This document shows positions 1 through 8,085 of a DNA stretch of 64,000 nt, piece after piece. The first letter of the stretch is position 1. The number at the start of each line of letters is the position of its first letter. A program made the translations under genes and the position numbers. Origin of the DNA: Streptomyces agglomeratus (GTDB taxonomy: Bacteria; Actinomycetota; Actinomycetes; Streptomycetales; Streptomycetaceae); NCBI RefSeq assembly GCF_001746415.1, contig NZ_MEHJ01000001.1, positions 8,252,501 through 8,316,500 on the forward strand, in the 5' to 3' direction. The notes under the pieces were generated by a model. The model was not told the origin of the DNA. It did no database searches and saw only the letters and a program-made list of their open reading frames with translations.

Positions 1-549
1 GCAACAGAGCAGCGAGGACATCCCGATTAGTGCTGAGCGGCCGCAAGTGCGCACGGAGCACGGGAAGGCGCGCAGGTTCCCAGAATCCTGGACGGCGTCA
101 GCGTGGAACCCGTACATCAGCGACCACATTCTGCCGCCTGAGTGACGGGTTCGGAGCCAGGTATGACTTCGGGCATCTTCGTTCGGGGACCGGGAGGTTT
201 GGCTGCACATGGGTCCCTGGTCCACCACGGCGCTGGCCGCGTGACAGCTTCCGTCGACAAGCGCGACTTCGCCGAACTGCCCCACGACCCCGACGACATC
301 CAGCTTTCGTACGCTCTGGATACGTTGTTGGCCGCCGGTCGGGCCACCGATTCGGTGCAAGCGCCGCCTGGATCGCTGAACGAATCTTGGGTTTGGCCTG
401 CTCTACGAAGCCGCTGACACAGAGTCGCTCAGATCTGACGGTGTGCGCCGTAGATGTGCGTCTGTGCGCCCCCAGCGGTCGGGAACGGATAGTGGCGCTG
501 ACTCGTGGCAATGAGTGGCATCACATCGAACGGACGGGCGTCGTACGGC
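1..549. other. no recognisable gene
   Basis: Several overlapping open frames cross this stretch on both strands, but none has a recognisable domain, a convincing ribosome binding site or a neighbour it fits with. I see nothing I can name here. It lies upstream of a decayed CHAT fragment and may be further decayed remains of that gene. Confidence 0.4.
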
Positions 550-742
550 CGAGGGGGCGGGGATCGTGGAGCTGGGGAGGCGGCACAGGTTGCCGCGGAC
601 GTCTATCGCGCCGTGGCATCCGACGGCGTACTGCACGCCGACCGTGCCGCCGCCGGGCTGCACTATGCCGTACGCCGGCTGCGTGCCGAATCGGCGGACT
701 GGCCCACCTCGTGGACCGGCGTTCGCGCACATCGGTCCATGA
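550..742 (+). pseudogene. C-terminal remnant of a CHAT-domain protease gene
   Basis: The translation around 655-715 reads LHYAVRRLRAESADWPTSW, and one frame over it continues PAFAHIGP followed by TGA at 740-742. That pattern (AVR..LR, Trp, then HxGP at the very end) is the usual tail of actinobacterial CHAT caspase-like proteases. The two parts are in different frames, joined near 715, and no CHAT catalytic His or Cys motif is found upstream, so only a frameshifted 3' stump remains. It sits directly upstream of a caspase-like gene, as CHAT and caspase genes often do. The family call rests on remembered C-terminal patterns, not on an alignment. Confidence 0.5.
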
Positions 743-774
743 CCGCGAAAACGCCACGGACAGGAGCTCCATCG

Positions 775-1638
775 ATGCCTAAGGTCCATGCCCTGCTGGT
801 CGGTATCGACACGTACCGGCTGCCGCACCTGAACCTGCGCGGTTGCGTGAACGACGTCAAACTGGCCGAGCGGCTGTTGCGCGACCGGGTCGCGCCAGAG
901 GACTTGGTCATCGAGAAGCGCTGCGACGAGCAGGCCACCCGCGCCGGCATCATCGAGGCGTTCCGCAGCCACCTCGGCGGTCTCGGCGCCGACGACATCG
1001 CGCTGTTCTGGTACAGCGGTCACGGCTCGACGGGACCGTTACCGGAAGAGATTTGGTACGCCGAAAGCGCCGGCATGTGCCAGACGATGGTGTGCCACGA
1101 CAGCCGCGCCGGCGTCCCGGACCTGTACGACAAGGAACTCGCCATCCTGGCCTACGAGGTGGTCAGTACCGGCGCCACCCTTGTGACGATCCTGGATGCG
1201 TGCCATTCCCGCAGCGCGATGCGTGACGGCCTGCCGCCCGACCTGACCCCGCGGTTTGCTCCCAGGTTGGAAACTCCGCCCGAACTCCGCGATCTGCTGC
1301 CCGAGCTGATTACCGACGCTACGGACCCATCCCGTCCAGTTCCCGGCGCGCAGTTGCCCAGGCATGTGGCGTTCTCCGCGTGCGACGAGTGGGAACTGGC
1401 CAACGAGCGGCCGTTCCCCGACGGTTGGCACGGCGTGTTCACCGAGGCACTCGGTCACGCACTGGCCCGACTCGGCCGCGACGCCACCTACCGCCAAGTG
1501 CTCAATTACGCCCGATGCCGGGTCGAGGGCCGGCTCCTGCGGCAGATACCCAACCTGGAAGCGATCGGGGATCTCGCCGACCGGGAGGTCTTTGGCGGGG
1601 CACTGCGGCCGCGCGCTGCCCGGGTCACCATGCGGTAA
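775..1638 (+). CDS. caspase-like (peptidase C14) domain protein, probably truncated
   Basis: A 287-residue protein beginning MPKVHALLVGIDTY, the standard first strand of bacterial caspase-like domains. The catalytic dyad is visible as His83 in SGHGS and Cys143 in DACHS. The ATG at 775 is preceded by AGGAG (762-766), which fits better than the earlier in-frame start at 505 that lies inside the CHAT remnant. Bacterial caspase-like proteins cleave partner proteins, often in stress or anti-phage pathways; the substrate here is unknown. The stop TAA at 1636 is followed in the same frame by DAGAMHGV, a segment that normally continues such proteins, so the gene looks cut short by a nonsense change. 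The protease domain itself is intact and could still fold. Confidence 0.75.
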   Translation: MPKVHALLVGIDTYRLPHLNLRGCVNDVKLAERLLRDRVAPEDLVIEKRCDEQATRAGIIEAFRSHLGGLGADDIALFWYSGHGSTGPLPEEIWYAESAGMCQTMVCHDSRAGVPDLYDKELAILAYEVVSTGATLVTILDACHSRSAMRDGLPPDLTPRFAPRLETPPELRDLLPELITDATDPSRPVPGAQLPRHVAFSACDEWELANERPFPDGWHGVFTEALGHALARLGRDATYRQVLNYARCRVEGRLLRQIPNLEAIGDLADREVFGGALRPRAARVTMR

Positions 1639-2579
1639 CTGCGGGACCAGTGGGAGGTGGACGCGGGGGCCATGCATGGCGTCGTCACCGGCTCGCGGTT
1701 CGGGGTGCACCGCACCGCGCCGCTCCGGGAGGTTCACGTTGCCAACGTGTACACCCAACGCAGCGTCGTCGACCCGATCGACTGGACACCCGACGAAGAA
1801 CAGCAGTACGACATGGTCCTGACCGACGTGCCGCTCCCGCCTGCCGCGGTGTCGATCCAGGCGGACCCCGACGTCGTCCTTCGCCTGACCGAGACCGTCC
1901 AGACCACCGGCCCCGGCGGCGGCCCATCACCGCACATTCGCATCGTCCCGACCACCGGCGAGTCCGCGTTCCGGCTCGGGATACGGGTACGCCAAGCCCA
2001 CAGCAGCCGCACGATTCAGGTAACCGCCTCGACGACAAGCCACTGGCGTCCCCGGTCCCCATCGACGACCGTGGCATCCAACAGACCGTCAGCGACCTGG
2101 ACCACATCGCCCGCTGGCTGCAGGTACGCAACCTGGAAAGCGCATCCCCGGCGCTTGAGGAGGCGATCCAGCTCGAGCTGTTCCCGGCGCTGCCGGGTCG
2201 GCAGCGCCCGCCCCGCGACGGCGCCCCCGCACCGGTGAAAGACCTCGACTTCGCCTACACCTGGACCGGCGCGACATGGGAACCGCCGACGGTCTTTGTC
2301 CGGCTCCGCAATACCACAGACCGGAAGCTGTTCTGTGTCCTGCTCGACCTGACCGACCGGCACCGCATGCATGCGGACCTGTTCCCCGGGGAGTACGTGG
2401 CGGGCCGCTGGACGGCGGAGGCCGGTAACGGTGCGGCCGTCACTCTGGCCCTGCCCCCCGACCAGCCGGTCGAGCCGGGTGCCTCCGTCACGGACTGGCT
2501 GGTGCTACTGGTCGCGGAGGAGCCGTTCAGTTCGGCCCCGTTCGCGTTGCCCCGGCTCCGGGAGATGCCCAAATCATAG
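1639..2579 (+). pseudogene. decayed C-terminal part of the caspase-like gene
   Basis: After the TAA at 1636-1638 the same frame stays open (VDAGAMHGVVTGSRFGVH, then segments rich in Val/Asp/Pro) up to about 2025. There it loses sense, and a second frame takes over (PIDDRGIQQTVSDLDHIARW, ending at TAG 2577-2579). Together these would add about 310 residues of beta-rich sensor-like sequence to the caspase domain. One stop codon plus one frameshift therefore separate the pieces. Sequencing error is possible, but two independent lesions next to a broken CHAT gene favour real decay. Confidence 0.6.
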
Positions 2580-2606
2580 TACACATGGAAAAGAGAATAC
2601 ACAACG
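2578..2606 (-). promoter_or_regulatory. 29-bp promoter-like box, copy 1
   Basis: Read on the minus strand it contains TTGTGT, a 17-nt spacer and TACTAT. It matches three other copies at 6404, 17390 and 53897 at most positions. Unlike those copies it has no gene downstream in the minus direction, only the decayed caspase tail. It lies 147 bp upstream of the plus-strand glycohydrolase gene, so it may act here as an operator or a bidirectional promoter. Confidence 0.5.
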
Positions 2607-2752
2607 CTAATCGTCATGTTGACGAAAGAGGTTTGGTCGTGCCACTCTGACGTAGCGACAGCGGGTTTGAGCGCCATGTGAGTTGACGCCGCGCTCCCCG
2701 CCCCCGCCCTCCTCAGACCACGCACGTAGTACATGACCTCGGGAGAACACCC

Positions 2753-4348
2753 GTGAATGCCAAGCTCGTTGACCTCACGACCCACACCCTGGCCCCGGCG
2801 GCCCATCCGCTCAACGTCCACGCCACCGACCGCGCAGCCGGCGTCCTTCTCGGCGCCGCGTGCGGTGATGCCCTCGGCGTTCCCTATGAGTTCGCCCGCC
2901 GACTGGGCTCCGATGAGCAGCCCGCCATGATTGGTGGCGGGCTGGGCCCTTACAAGCCCGGCGAGTACTCCGACGACACCCAGATGCACGTGTGCATCGC
3001 CGCCGTCGCATCCACCGGCACCGACCTCACCAGCCCGACCGCACTCGACCAGATCGCCCGCAACTTCCACCTCTGGCGCGACGGGGGCGCGAGCGACATC
3101 GGGAACCAGACCAGCGGCGTGCTCCGCGCCGCGAAGAGCCACAAGACGGGGACGCCCGCCCAGGCCATGAGGGCGGAAGCCGACGCGTACACCGCCCGCA
3201 CCCGGTTCAGCGCGGGCAACGGCTCGCTGATGCGGACCGGCGTCGTCGCCCTCGCCTACCTGGACGACGTGGACGGAATGGTCCGGGCCGCCACCATGAT
3301 CAGCTCCCTCACCCACAGCGACCCCCAGTGTGTCGAAGCGTGCATCCTGTGGTGCGCGGGCATCCGGACCGCCGTGCTGGAAGGCACCTTCAGCGGCGTC
3401 CGCGACGGCATCACACTGCTCCCCGAGGACCGGCAGGAGATCTGGCACGCGAGGCTGGATGAGGCCGAGGCGAACCCGCCGCACCACTGGGCCCGCAACG
3501 GGTACGTCGTCACCGCCCTTCAGGCCGCGTGGTCCGCAATCACCCGCACGCCCGTTCCCGAGCTGGCACCGGAGCGCGGATCGTTCCCCGCCCAGCACTT
3601 CCAGCTCGCCACCGAAGCGGCCGTCCGGGCGGGGAACGACACGGACACCGTGGCCGCAATCGCGGGCACCCTCCTGGGCGCGCGCTGGGGAGTCTCGGCC
3701 ATCCCGCTCGCCTGGCAGCAGGCAGTGAACGGCTGGCCCACAATGACTGCCCCGGATCTCGTCCGCCTGGCCGTCCTGACCGCCCGCAAGGGCATGGACG
3801 ACAACGACGGCTGGCCCTCGGCCCCGCGCGTCAAGATCCCCGGTTACGCCGGAAAGGAGTACGTCGCACAGCACCCCGACGACCCCGGAGTCCTGCTCGG
3901 CAACCTCCCCATGACCGAGTTCGCTGGCACACCGCCGGTCGACGCGGTCGTCTCCCTGTGCCGAGTCGGACAGGGGCCGATCTTCTCCCGGACCGACGTC
4001 GAACACGTCCGCGTATGGCTGGTCGACAAGGAGGGCGAGAACCCCAACCTTCACTACGCCCTCGACCAGGCGGCCCGCCAGGTTCTCCGGCTCCGCAAGG
4101 AAGGCAAGCGGGTCTTCCTCCACTGTGTCGCAGGCCGCTCCCGCACCCCCGCCGTGGCAGCGACGTACAGCACCCTCCTGGGAACGGACCCCCGCACCGC
4201 CCTGACGGAAGTCTGGGCGGCCCTGGGCAAGCACTGGACCCTCCTGGCGCACCCCCAGCTCCACGACGCCGTCTACGAGCTGGCCGGGCAGCGGCCGCAC
4301 CGGCCGCAGCCCCGTACCCGCCGCCGCTTCTTCCGCAAGCGCGGCTGA
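2753..4348 (+). CDS. ADP-ribosylglycohydrolase fused to a protein-phosphatase domain
   Basis: A 531-residue protein. Residues from about 25 to 340 carry the ADP-ribosylglycohydrolase (DraG/ARH) signature: AAGVLLGAACGDALGVPYEF, then YSDDTQM for metal-binding acidic residues, and GNGSLMR. The C-terminal part contains HCVAGRSR at 457-464, the Cys-x5-Arg loop of tyrosine or dual-specificity phosphatases. The first domain should remove ADP-ribose from proteins or nucleic acids, and the second should hydrolyse phosphoester bonds. The combination suggests reversal of, or a tag-processing step after, ADP-ribosylation. GTG at 2753 follows GGGAGA at 2741. The gene stands alone, with the 29-bp box at 2578 in its upstream region. 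Confidence 0.88.
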   Translation: MNAKLVDLTTHTLAPAAHPLNVHATDRAAGVLLGAACGDALGVPYEFARRLGSDEQPAMIGGGLGPYKPGEYSDDTQMHVCIAAVASTGTDLTSPTALDQIARNFHLWRDGGASDIGNQTSGVLRAAKSHKTGTPAQAMRAEADAYTARTRFSAGNGSLMRTGVVALAYLDDVDGMVRAATMISSLTHSDPQCVEACILWCAGIRTAVLEGTFSGVRDGITLLPEDRQEIWHARLDEAEANPPHHWARNGYVVTALQAAWSAITRTPVPELAPERGSFPAQHFQLATEAAVRAGNDTDTVAAIAGTLLGARWGVSAIPLAWQQAVNGWPTMTAPDLVRLAVLTARKGMDDNDGWPSAPRVKIPGYAGKEYVAQHPDDPGVLLGNLPMTEFAGTPPVDAVVSLCRVGQGPIFSRTDVEHVRVWLVDKEGENPNLHYALDQAARQVLRLRKEGKRVFLHCVAGRSRTPAVAATYSTLLGTDPRTALTEVWAALGKHWTLLAHPQLHDAVYELAGQRPHRPQPRTRRRFFRKRG

Positions 4349-4451
4349 CATGGGCGGCGCGCCACACCGCTGAAGCCACAGGCGCGGCCTCCACCCGGAG
4401 GCCGCGCTCAGCGATGCCCACGCACGACGTCCCGACCGGGGACAGAGACTG

Positions 4452-4763
4452 GTGACGGTCACCATGAGGTCGTCACCACGAGCGAATGGAATGACGATGC
4501 CAGCGCACGAGGCAGGCCACGAATGGATCTACCGTGTCACGGCTCTCGCCGATCCGCCGGAGAGCAAGTACGTCCTCACACCGTACGAGGCGCAGTCGCT
4601 CACCCGGCGACTCCGCAGCGTCGGCTACGAGGCGCAGGTCGGTCGGGTCCCGGCAACGGCGTTTGTCATCGTCAGCGATGAGGAACTCGACGCCCTTGTC
4701 GCCGCGGCGGACAACGCATCCGAGAACAGCACCCGCGAGAGATCACGACGACACAGCAGCTAA
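4452..4763 (+). CDS. small hypothetical protein
   Basis: A protein of up to 103 residues, not recognised. The conserved-looking part is HEWIYRVTALADPP followed by YEAQSLTRRLRSVGYEAQVGR and a VIVSDEELDALVAAAD segment, which reads like a small alpha/beta fold. Candidate starts are GTG 4452, ATG 4464, ATG 4491 and ATG 4500, none with a strong ribosome binding site. It lies 103 bp after the glycohydrolase/phosphatase gene on the same strand and just before a strong hairpin terminator, so it may be the last gene of that transcript. Confidence 0.45.
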   Translation: MTVTMRSSPRANGMTMPAHEAGHEWIYRVTALADPPESKYVLTPYEAQSLTRRLRSVGYEAQVGRVPATAFVIVSDEELDALVAAADNASENSTRERSRRHSS

Positions 4764-4788
4764 ACCCTTCAGCAGCACGCGAAAGCCG

Positions 4789-4820
4789 AGAGCCCGCCGG
4801 TCAGATGACCGGCGGGCTCT
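4789..4820. terminator. bidirectional hairpin terminator
   Basis: A perfect 15-bp inverted repeat, AGAGCCCGCCGGTCA, with a 2-nt loop (4789-4803 and 4806-4820). It lies between the ends of two convergent genes (4763 plus, 4908 minus), the expected place for a shared terminator. There is no long T-run, which is normal for Streptomyces. Confidence 0.8.
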
Positions 4821-4907
4821 GGTGTTTCCAGCGACTGTCCGCGTCTCCTGGGCCGGCCCATCGAGTCGGTCAACGGCCGGCAGCCGGGACTCGGCCGCGA
4901 AGGCCTC

Positions 4908-6260
4908 CTAGCGCCTGGGACCGAAGCGGCCGGACCCCCTGCGGCTGAGGACGAACCTGTAGACCGTCTCGCGATACCAGTGATCCTGGAAGACTCGCGG
5001 CTTCTTGCCGTCATCGGCAGTTCGGTCGGGGTATGGGACCTGGCCGCGAGCTAGGTAGGCGTGGACGGTCTCGCGCGCGAGTGCCTCGCCGCGGGTGGTC
5101 ATGCCCAGCACCTCGGCGAAGTCGTAGATGTCCAGCAGGTCCTGCGGGTCCCCTTCGGGCAGATCGTGGACCAGGGCCGGCCCGGTTCCCTTGAAAGCCG
5201 CCCAGACATGCGGGCGGTGCTTCTCCACCCACGCGTCGACTTCGTGCTGGTCATAGGTGCGTGGCTGCGTGCTCCGAGGTGCTGGGAAAGCCCGGCGAAC
5301 GACCTTGTCGCCCTCGCGCTTCTCCTTGACCTTGGTCCACTGGAGGCCGGTGTACTCGGAGACGCCGTACCGCGGACCGATCATCTCCGCGGTGAGCTGC
5401 GCCTGTTCGCCCTGCGCGTCGGCGGTCGGCTCCGCCGCCGGCGTCGTGTCGGCGAGATCCTTCTGGGCGCCGGCGTCCTTGTCAGATGCCGATGACTCGG
5501 CCCACGCGTGGCCGGACAGCTGAGCGCGTCGCTGGGCCGTGACCCAGGTCCGCCGGCGATTCTCGCGCACCCACTCGTCGACCTCGGCGGCGCTGTAACC
5601 GTGCTCGCCTGCCTCAGGGAACCCCTCAGCGCGGATCCATCCCCGGGCCGTCTGCCCGCTGACGCTGTACGTGGTCGCGATGGCCTGGGCGTCCAGGTGC
5701 TCCGTGCGCGCGGTGGTCGAACGGCCCGCAGGCGCGCTGTCGGCTGCAGGGGTCTGCTCGGTGCCTGCCGGTTCCTCGGCCTTCGTCTGCCGGCGCATGC
5801 GCCGCGGACGGTTCACGAACTTGTAGGCCGTCTCGCGGAACCACTTCCGCTCTGTGACCTCAGGCCGCTTGCCGTCCTGCGGCGTGCGGTCGGGGCCGGG
5901 TAGGACCTTCCTGGAGATGTAGCCGCGCAGGGTGGCTTCCGGCACTGGCTCCGTCCGCCCGAGAGCCTTGCCCTCCCAGGCGCAGATGTCCGACAGCGTC
6001 ACCAAGTCCTCTGGCCTGCCGGCGGGCAGGCCGAACGGGTTGTCCGAGTCCTGCCCCTTCGCCCAGTGGATCGGGAGGTTCTCCTTCAGCCACTTGTCCA
6101 CCAGCGCGGCATCGCGGACCAAGGTCCGTCCCGGACCTGACGGCCAGCCCTCAGGGAAACCCGGGAGCGTGGTCCAGTAGGCCACGTTGCCCTCGTTGGC
6201 CTCGTACTTCTCCGCGATGTCCTGTGAGGTCACGAGTTCATCAGCGTCGGCGGGAATCAC
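4908..6260 (-). CDS. multi-module DNA-binding protein with repeated excisionase-like HTH units
   Basis: A 450-residue protein. I see two types of repeated unit. Type A, at about 8-63, 190-243 and 290-353, has a helix-turn-helix (as in LDAQAIATTYSVSGQTARGW) followed by an EVDEWV..HxW helix. Type B, at about 85-152 and 370-440, has DxxAxxxG, then PGPDRTPQDGKRPEV and an aromatic W(F/Y)RET(A/V)Y(K/R)FV end. The order is A-B-A-A-B, with charged Ala/Glu-rich linkers. Such winged excisionase-like units usually bind DNA, so this may grip a series of repeats. GTG at 6260 follows AAGGAG, and a 29-bp promoter-like box lies at 6404. No family name is offered. Confidence 0.7.
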   Translation of the reverse strand: MIPADADELVTSQDIAEKYEANEGNVAYWTTLPGFPEGWPSGPGRTLVRDAALVDKWLKENLPIHWAKGQDSDNPFGLPAGRPEDLVTLSDICAWEGKALGRTEPVPEATLRGYISRKVLPGPDRTPQDGKRPEVTERKWFRETAYKFVNRPRRMRRQTKAEEPAGTEQTPAADSAPAGRSTTARTEHLDAQAIATTYSVSGQTARGWIRAEGFPEAGEHGYSAAEVDEWVRENRRRTWVTAQRRAQLSGHAWAESSASDKDAGAQKDLADTTPAAEPTADAQGEQAQLTAEMIGPRYGVSEYTGLQWTKVKEKREGDKVVRRAFPAPRSTQPRTYDQHEVDAWVEKHRPHVWAAFKGTGPALVHDLPEGDPQDLLDIYDFAEVLGMTTRGEALARETVHAYLARGQVPYPDRTADDGKKPRVFQDHWYRETVYRFVLSRRGSGRFGPRR

Positions 6261-6403
6261 CGTTACTCCTTGTCGGACCGGCAGTGAACCCGCAGGCCGT
6301 GGTTGTGGCCCCGCGGGTGGGGGCCTGGTCGGTCGAGCTCAAGGTGGAGCCGGCACCGTCGGCTCCACTGCGCCGGCCCCGATCGCGCAGGGGCAGGCGC
6401 TAA

Positions 6404-6432
6404 AGTACATCACGGTAGAACAATACGCAACG
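6404..6432 (-). promoter_or_regulatory. 29-bp promoter-like box, copy 2
   Basis: On the minus strand it reads TTGCGT, a 17-nt spacer, then TACTTT. That is a plausible -35/-10 pair for the multi-HTH gene starting at 6260, with a leader of about 135 nt. It matches copies at 2578, 17390 and 53897. Confidence 0.65.
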
Positions 6433-7035
6433 CGTCCTCGAGGTGGCGCCACACGCCCGCGGGGGTGTTTTCGGGGCCGGGCGTACTGCAGGCCCAGCCG
6501 GCGGTGGAGGAGACCACGACGGCGGGGCCGCTGCATCGGACAGCGAGTGACACGCCACAGATCGGTGACGCGGGCCGTGCCGGAAATGCGGAAGCGATCC
6601 GCGCCGCGATCGATCGGCTGCTGCGTGGTAGCCGCGCCGATGAAGGACACCAACAGGCGGCAGCGCAAGTTGCCAAGTTGCCTCACCGGCGCCCCATCTC
6701 CACCGCCGCCCCGGCGGCCGCCAGCGCATCCATCAGCGCCACAGCCCGACGGCACCGGACAACCCGACAAGGACACGGGCCGCCCCGCCGACCAGTGCCC
6801 ACCCTGTGCCCACCGCACCCACGGCCGGCCCCCACCGACGAACATCATTCCGCTCCTCGAACCGCGAACGGCCGGACGTCACCTCCCTGGCGGGCCGTCC
6901 GCAATGACCGTGGTGATGCGGACGACGTGCTCTCTTCCAGATAGATCTCGCGCCTTTCAGCCGTTGCGGTTGCCGGTCAACGGCTGGCCGACTCCGGCGA
7001 TCGGCCGGGTGTCTGCTGCTCAATCTCTGTTCCGG
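6433..7035. other. intergenic stretch, possible small gene unproven
   Basis: This 600-bp gap separates the promoter of the multi-HTH gene from the end of the hydrolase gene. A plus-strand frame from GTG 6465 to 6944 has an alanine-rich, plausible middle part (GNAEAIRAAIDRLLRGSRADE), but it degenerates into Pro/Arg-rich sequence and has no good ribosome binding site. I do not call it a gene. No repeats or hairpins stand out. Confidence 0.35.
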
Positions 7036-8085
7036 TCAGCGCGACCAGTCCGCCAACGACAGCAACAGGTGCGCCGACTCGAGCCGCAGGTGGTCCGAGT
7101 GCGCACCCGCTGGGTTTAGTCGCTTGCCCCGCACGTAGAAGTCAGAAGCGTCGATGCTGACGAACCGATGGTTGAGGTTGTCGAAGGGGTACCGCTCGAC
7201 GGCCCGCCGCATCCGAATTCGGTACGGCTCCAGAGGGACTGAGGCCATACCGCTGTGGCCAATGCCTCGCTCGCCTTCGGCACGTAGGTGCCAGAAGCCT
7301 GTGGCCCGGTCGTGTCGTGAGTACGTCGTTACGACCGGACCACGCAGCGGCGCTCCGTCGTGTCCTCCGTCACCCCCAGGCAAGAGAGACGGGAAGAGAG
7401 AGCCAAAGGCAGAACGGGGCGCCGCCATCTGGAAAAGCAGCATGCTGTCGGCTGTGAAGGGCCGGGACGGCAGTTCCTCGGCCACAGTCCAGCTCAGCGT
7501 GTCGCCGAGCGAGGCCTCCGCAGCCCACTGCACCGCCTCGCCCAGGAATCGGCAACCGAAGGAGTGCCCCACCAGGTGGAGCCATTGGCCTTCGCGGTTG
7601 GCGAGGACCTGGGCGCCGGCCGGATTGGGCCGCTCCGCGTCCAGGTAGCCCAAAAGCCGGCCGATCACATGGGCGGCGTACCCGGTGCCGTGGCGGGCTC
7701 CCATCGCGTGCGCGCGCTCCCGGATCTGCTCGTAGCCGGACCGGCCAACCCGACTGGAGGACGGCCACCGGACCGCGAGCATCCAGGGGCGGAAACCACC
7801 CTCTGCGAGCCTGGGGTAGCGGTTGGGGGAGGTGATGAAGGCGTGTTCAGAGAGGTCACGGAGCCGGTTAGCCGCGCGGGCCGCCGAGCGTGGCGAGGTC
7901 TGCCAGCCGTGGACGTAGACGATGATGTCGGTGGCCCATGACGGTGGTGCCAGACGCTCGGCGAAGTAGCGGGCGAGGTGATGCTCGGCAACCGGCTCGC
8001 CGGTGTCTTCGTCCAGCAGCCAGCCGGTTTCGTCGAGGTCGATCGCCGCGACGAAATCGCTGGTCAGGGGGCGCGATGATGTCAT
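7036..8085 (-). CDS. alpha/beta-hydrolase, last gene of the CHAT operon
   Basis: A 349-residue cytosolic-looking hydrolase with no signal peptide. IIVYVHGW near residue 55 forms the oxyanion region and LHLVGHSFGCRF holds the nucleophile Ser. Downstream SRHDRATGFWH and a C-terminal GAHSDHLRLESAH supply candidate Asp and His. The fold and motifs fit an esterase or lipase, and the substrate cannot be read from sequence. Its start overlaps the CHAT stop by four bases (ATGA, 8082-8085), so it is translationally coupled to that gene. In that setting it could be the effector released by the protease, or act on membrane lipids or a modified target; this is inference. Confidence 0.8.
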   Translation of the reverse strand: MTSSRPLTSDFVAAIDLDETGWLLDEDTGEPVAEHHLARYFAERLAPPSWATDIIVYVHGWQTSPRSAARAANRLRDLSEHAFITSPNRYPRLAEGGFRPWMLAVRWPSSSRVGRSGYEQIRERAHAMGARHGTGYAAHVIGRLLGYLDAERPNPAGAQVLANREGQWLHLVGHSFGCRFLGEAVQWAAEASLGDTLSWTVAEELPSRPFTADSMLLFQMAAPRSAFGSLFPSLLPGGDGGHDGAPLRGPVVTTYSRHDRATGFWHLRAEGERGIGHSGMASVPLEPYRIRMRRAVERYPFDNLNHRFVSIDASDFYVRGKRLNPAGAHSDHLRLESAHLLLSLADWSR

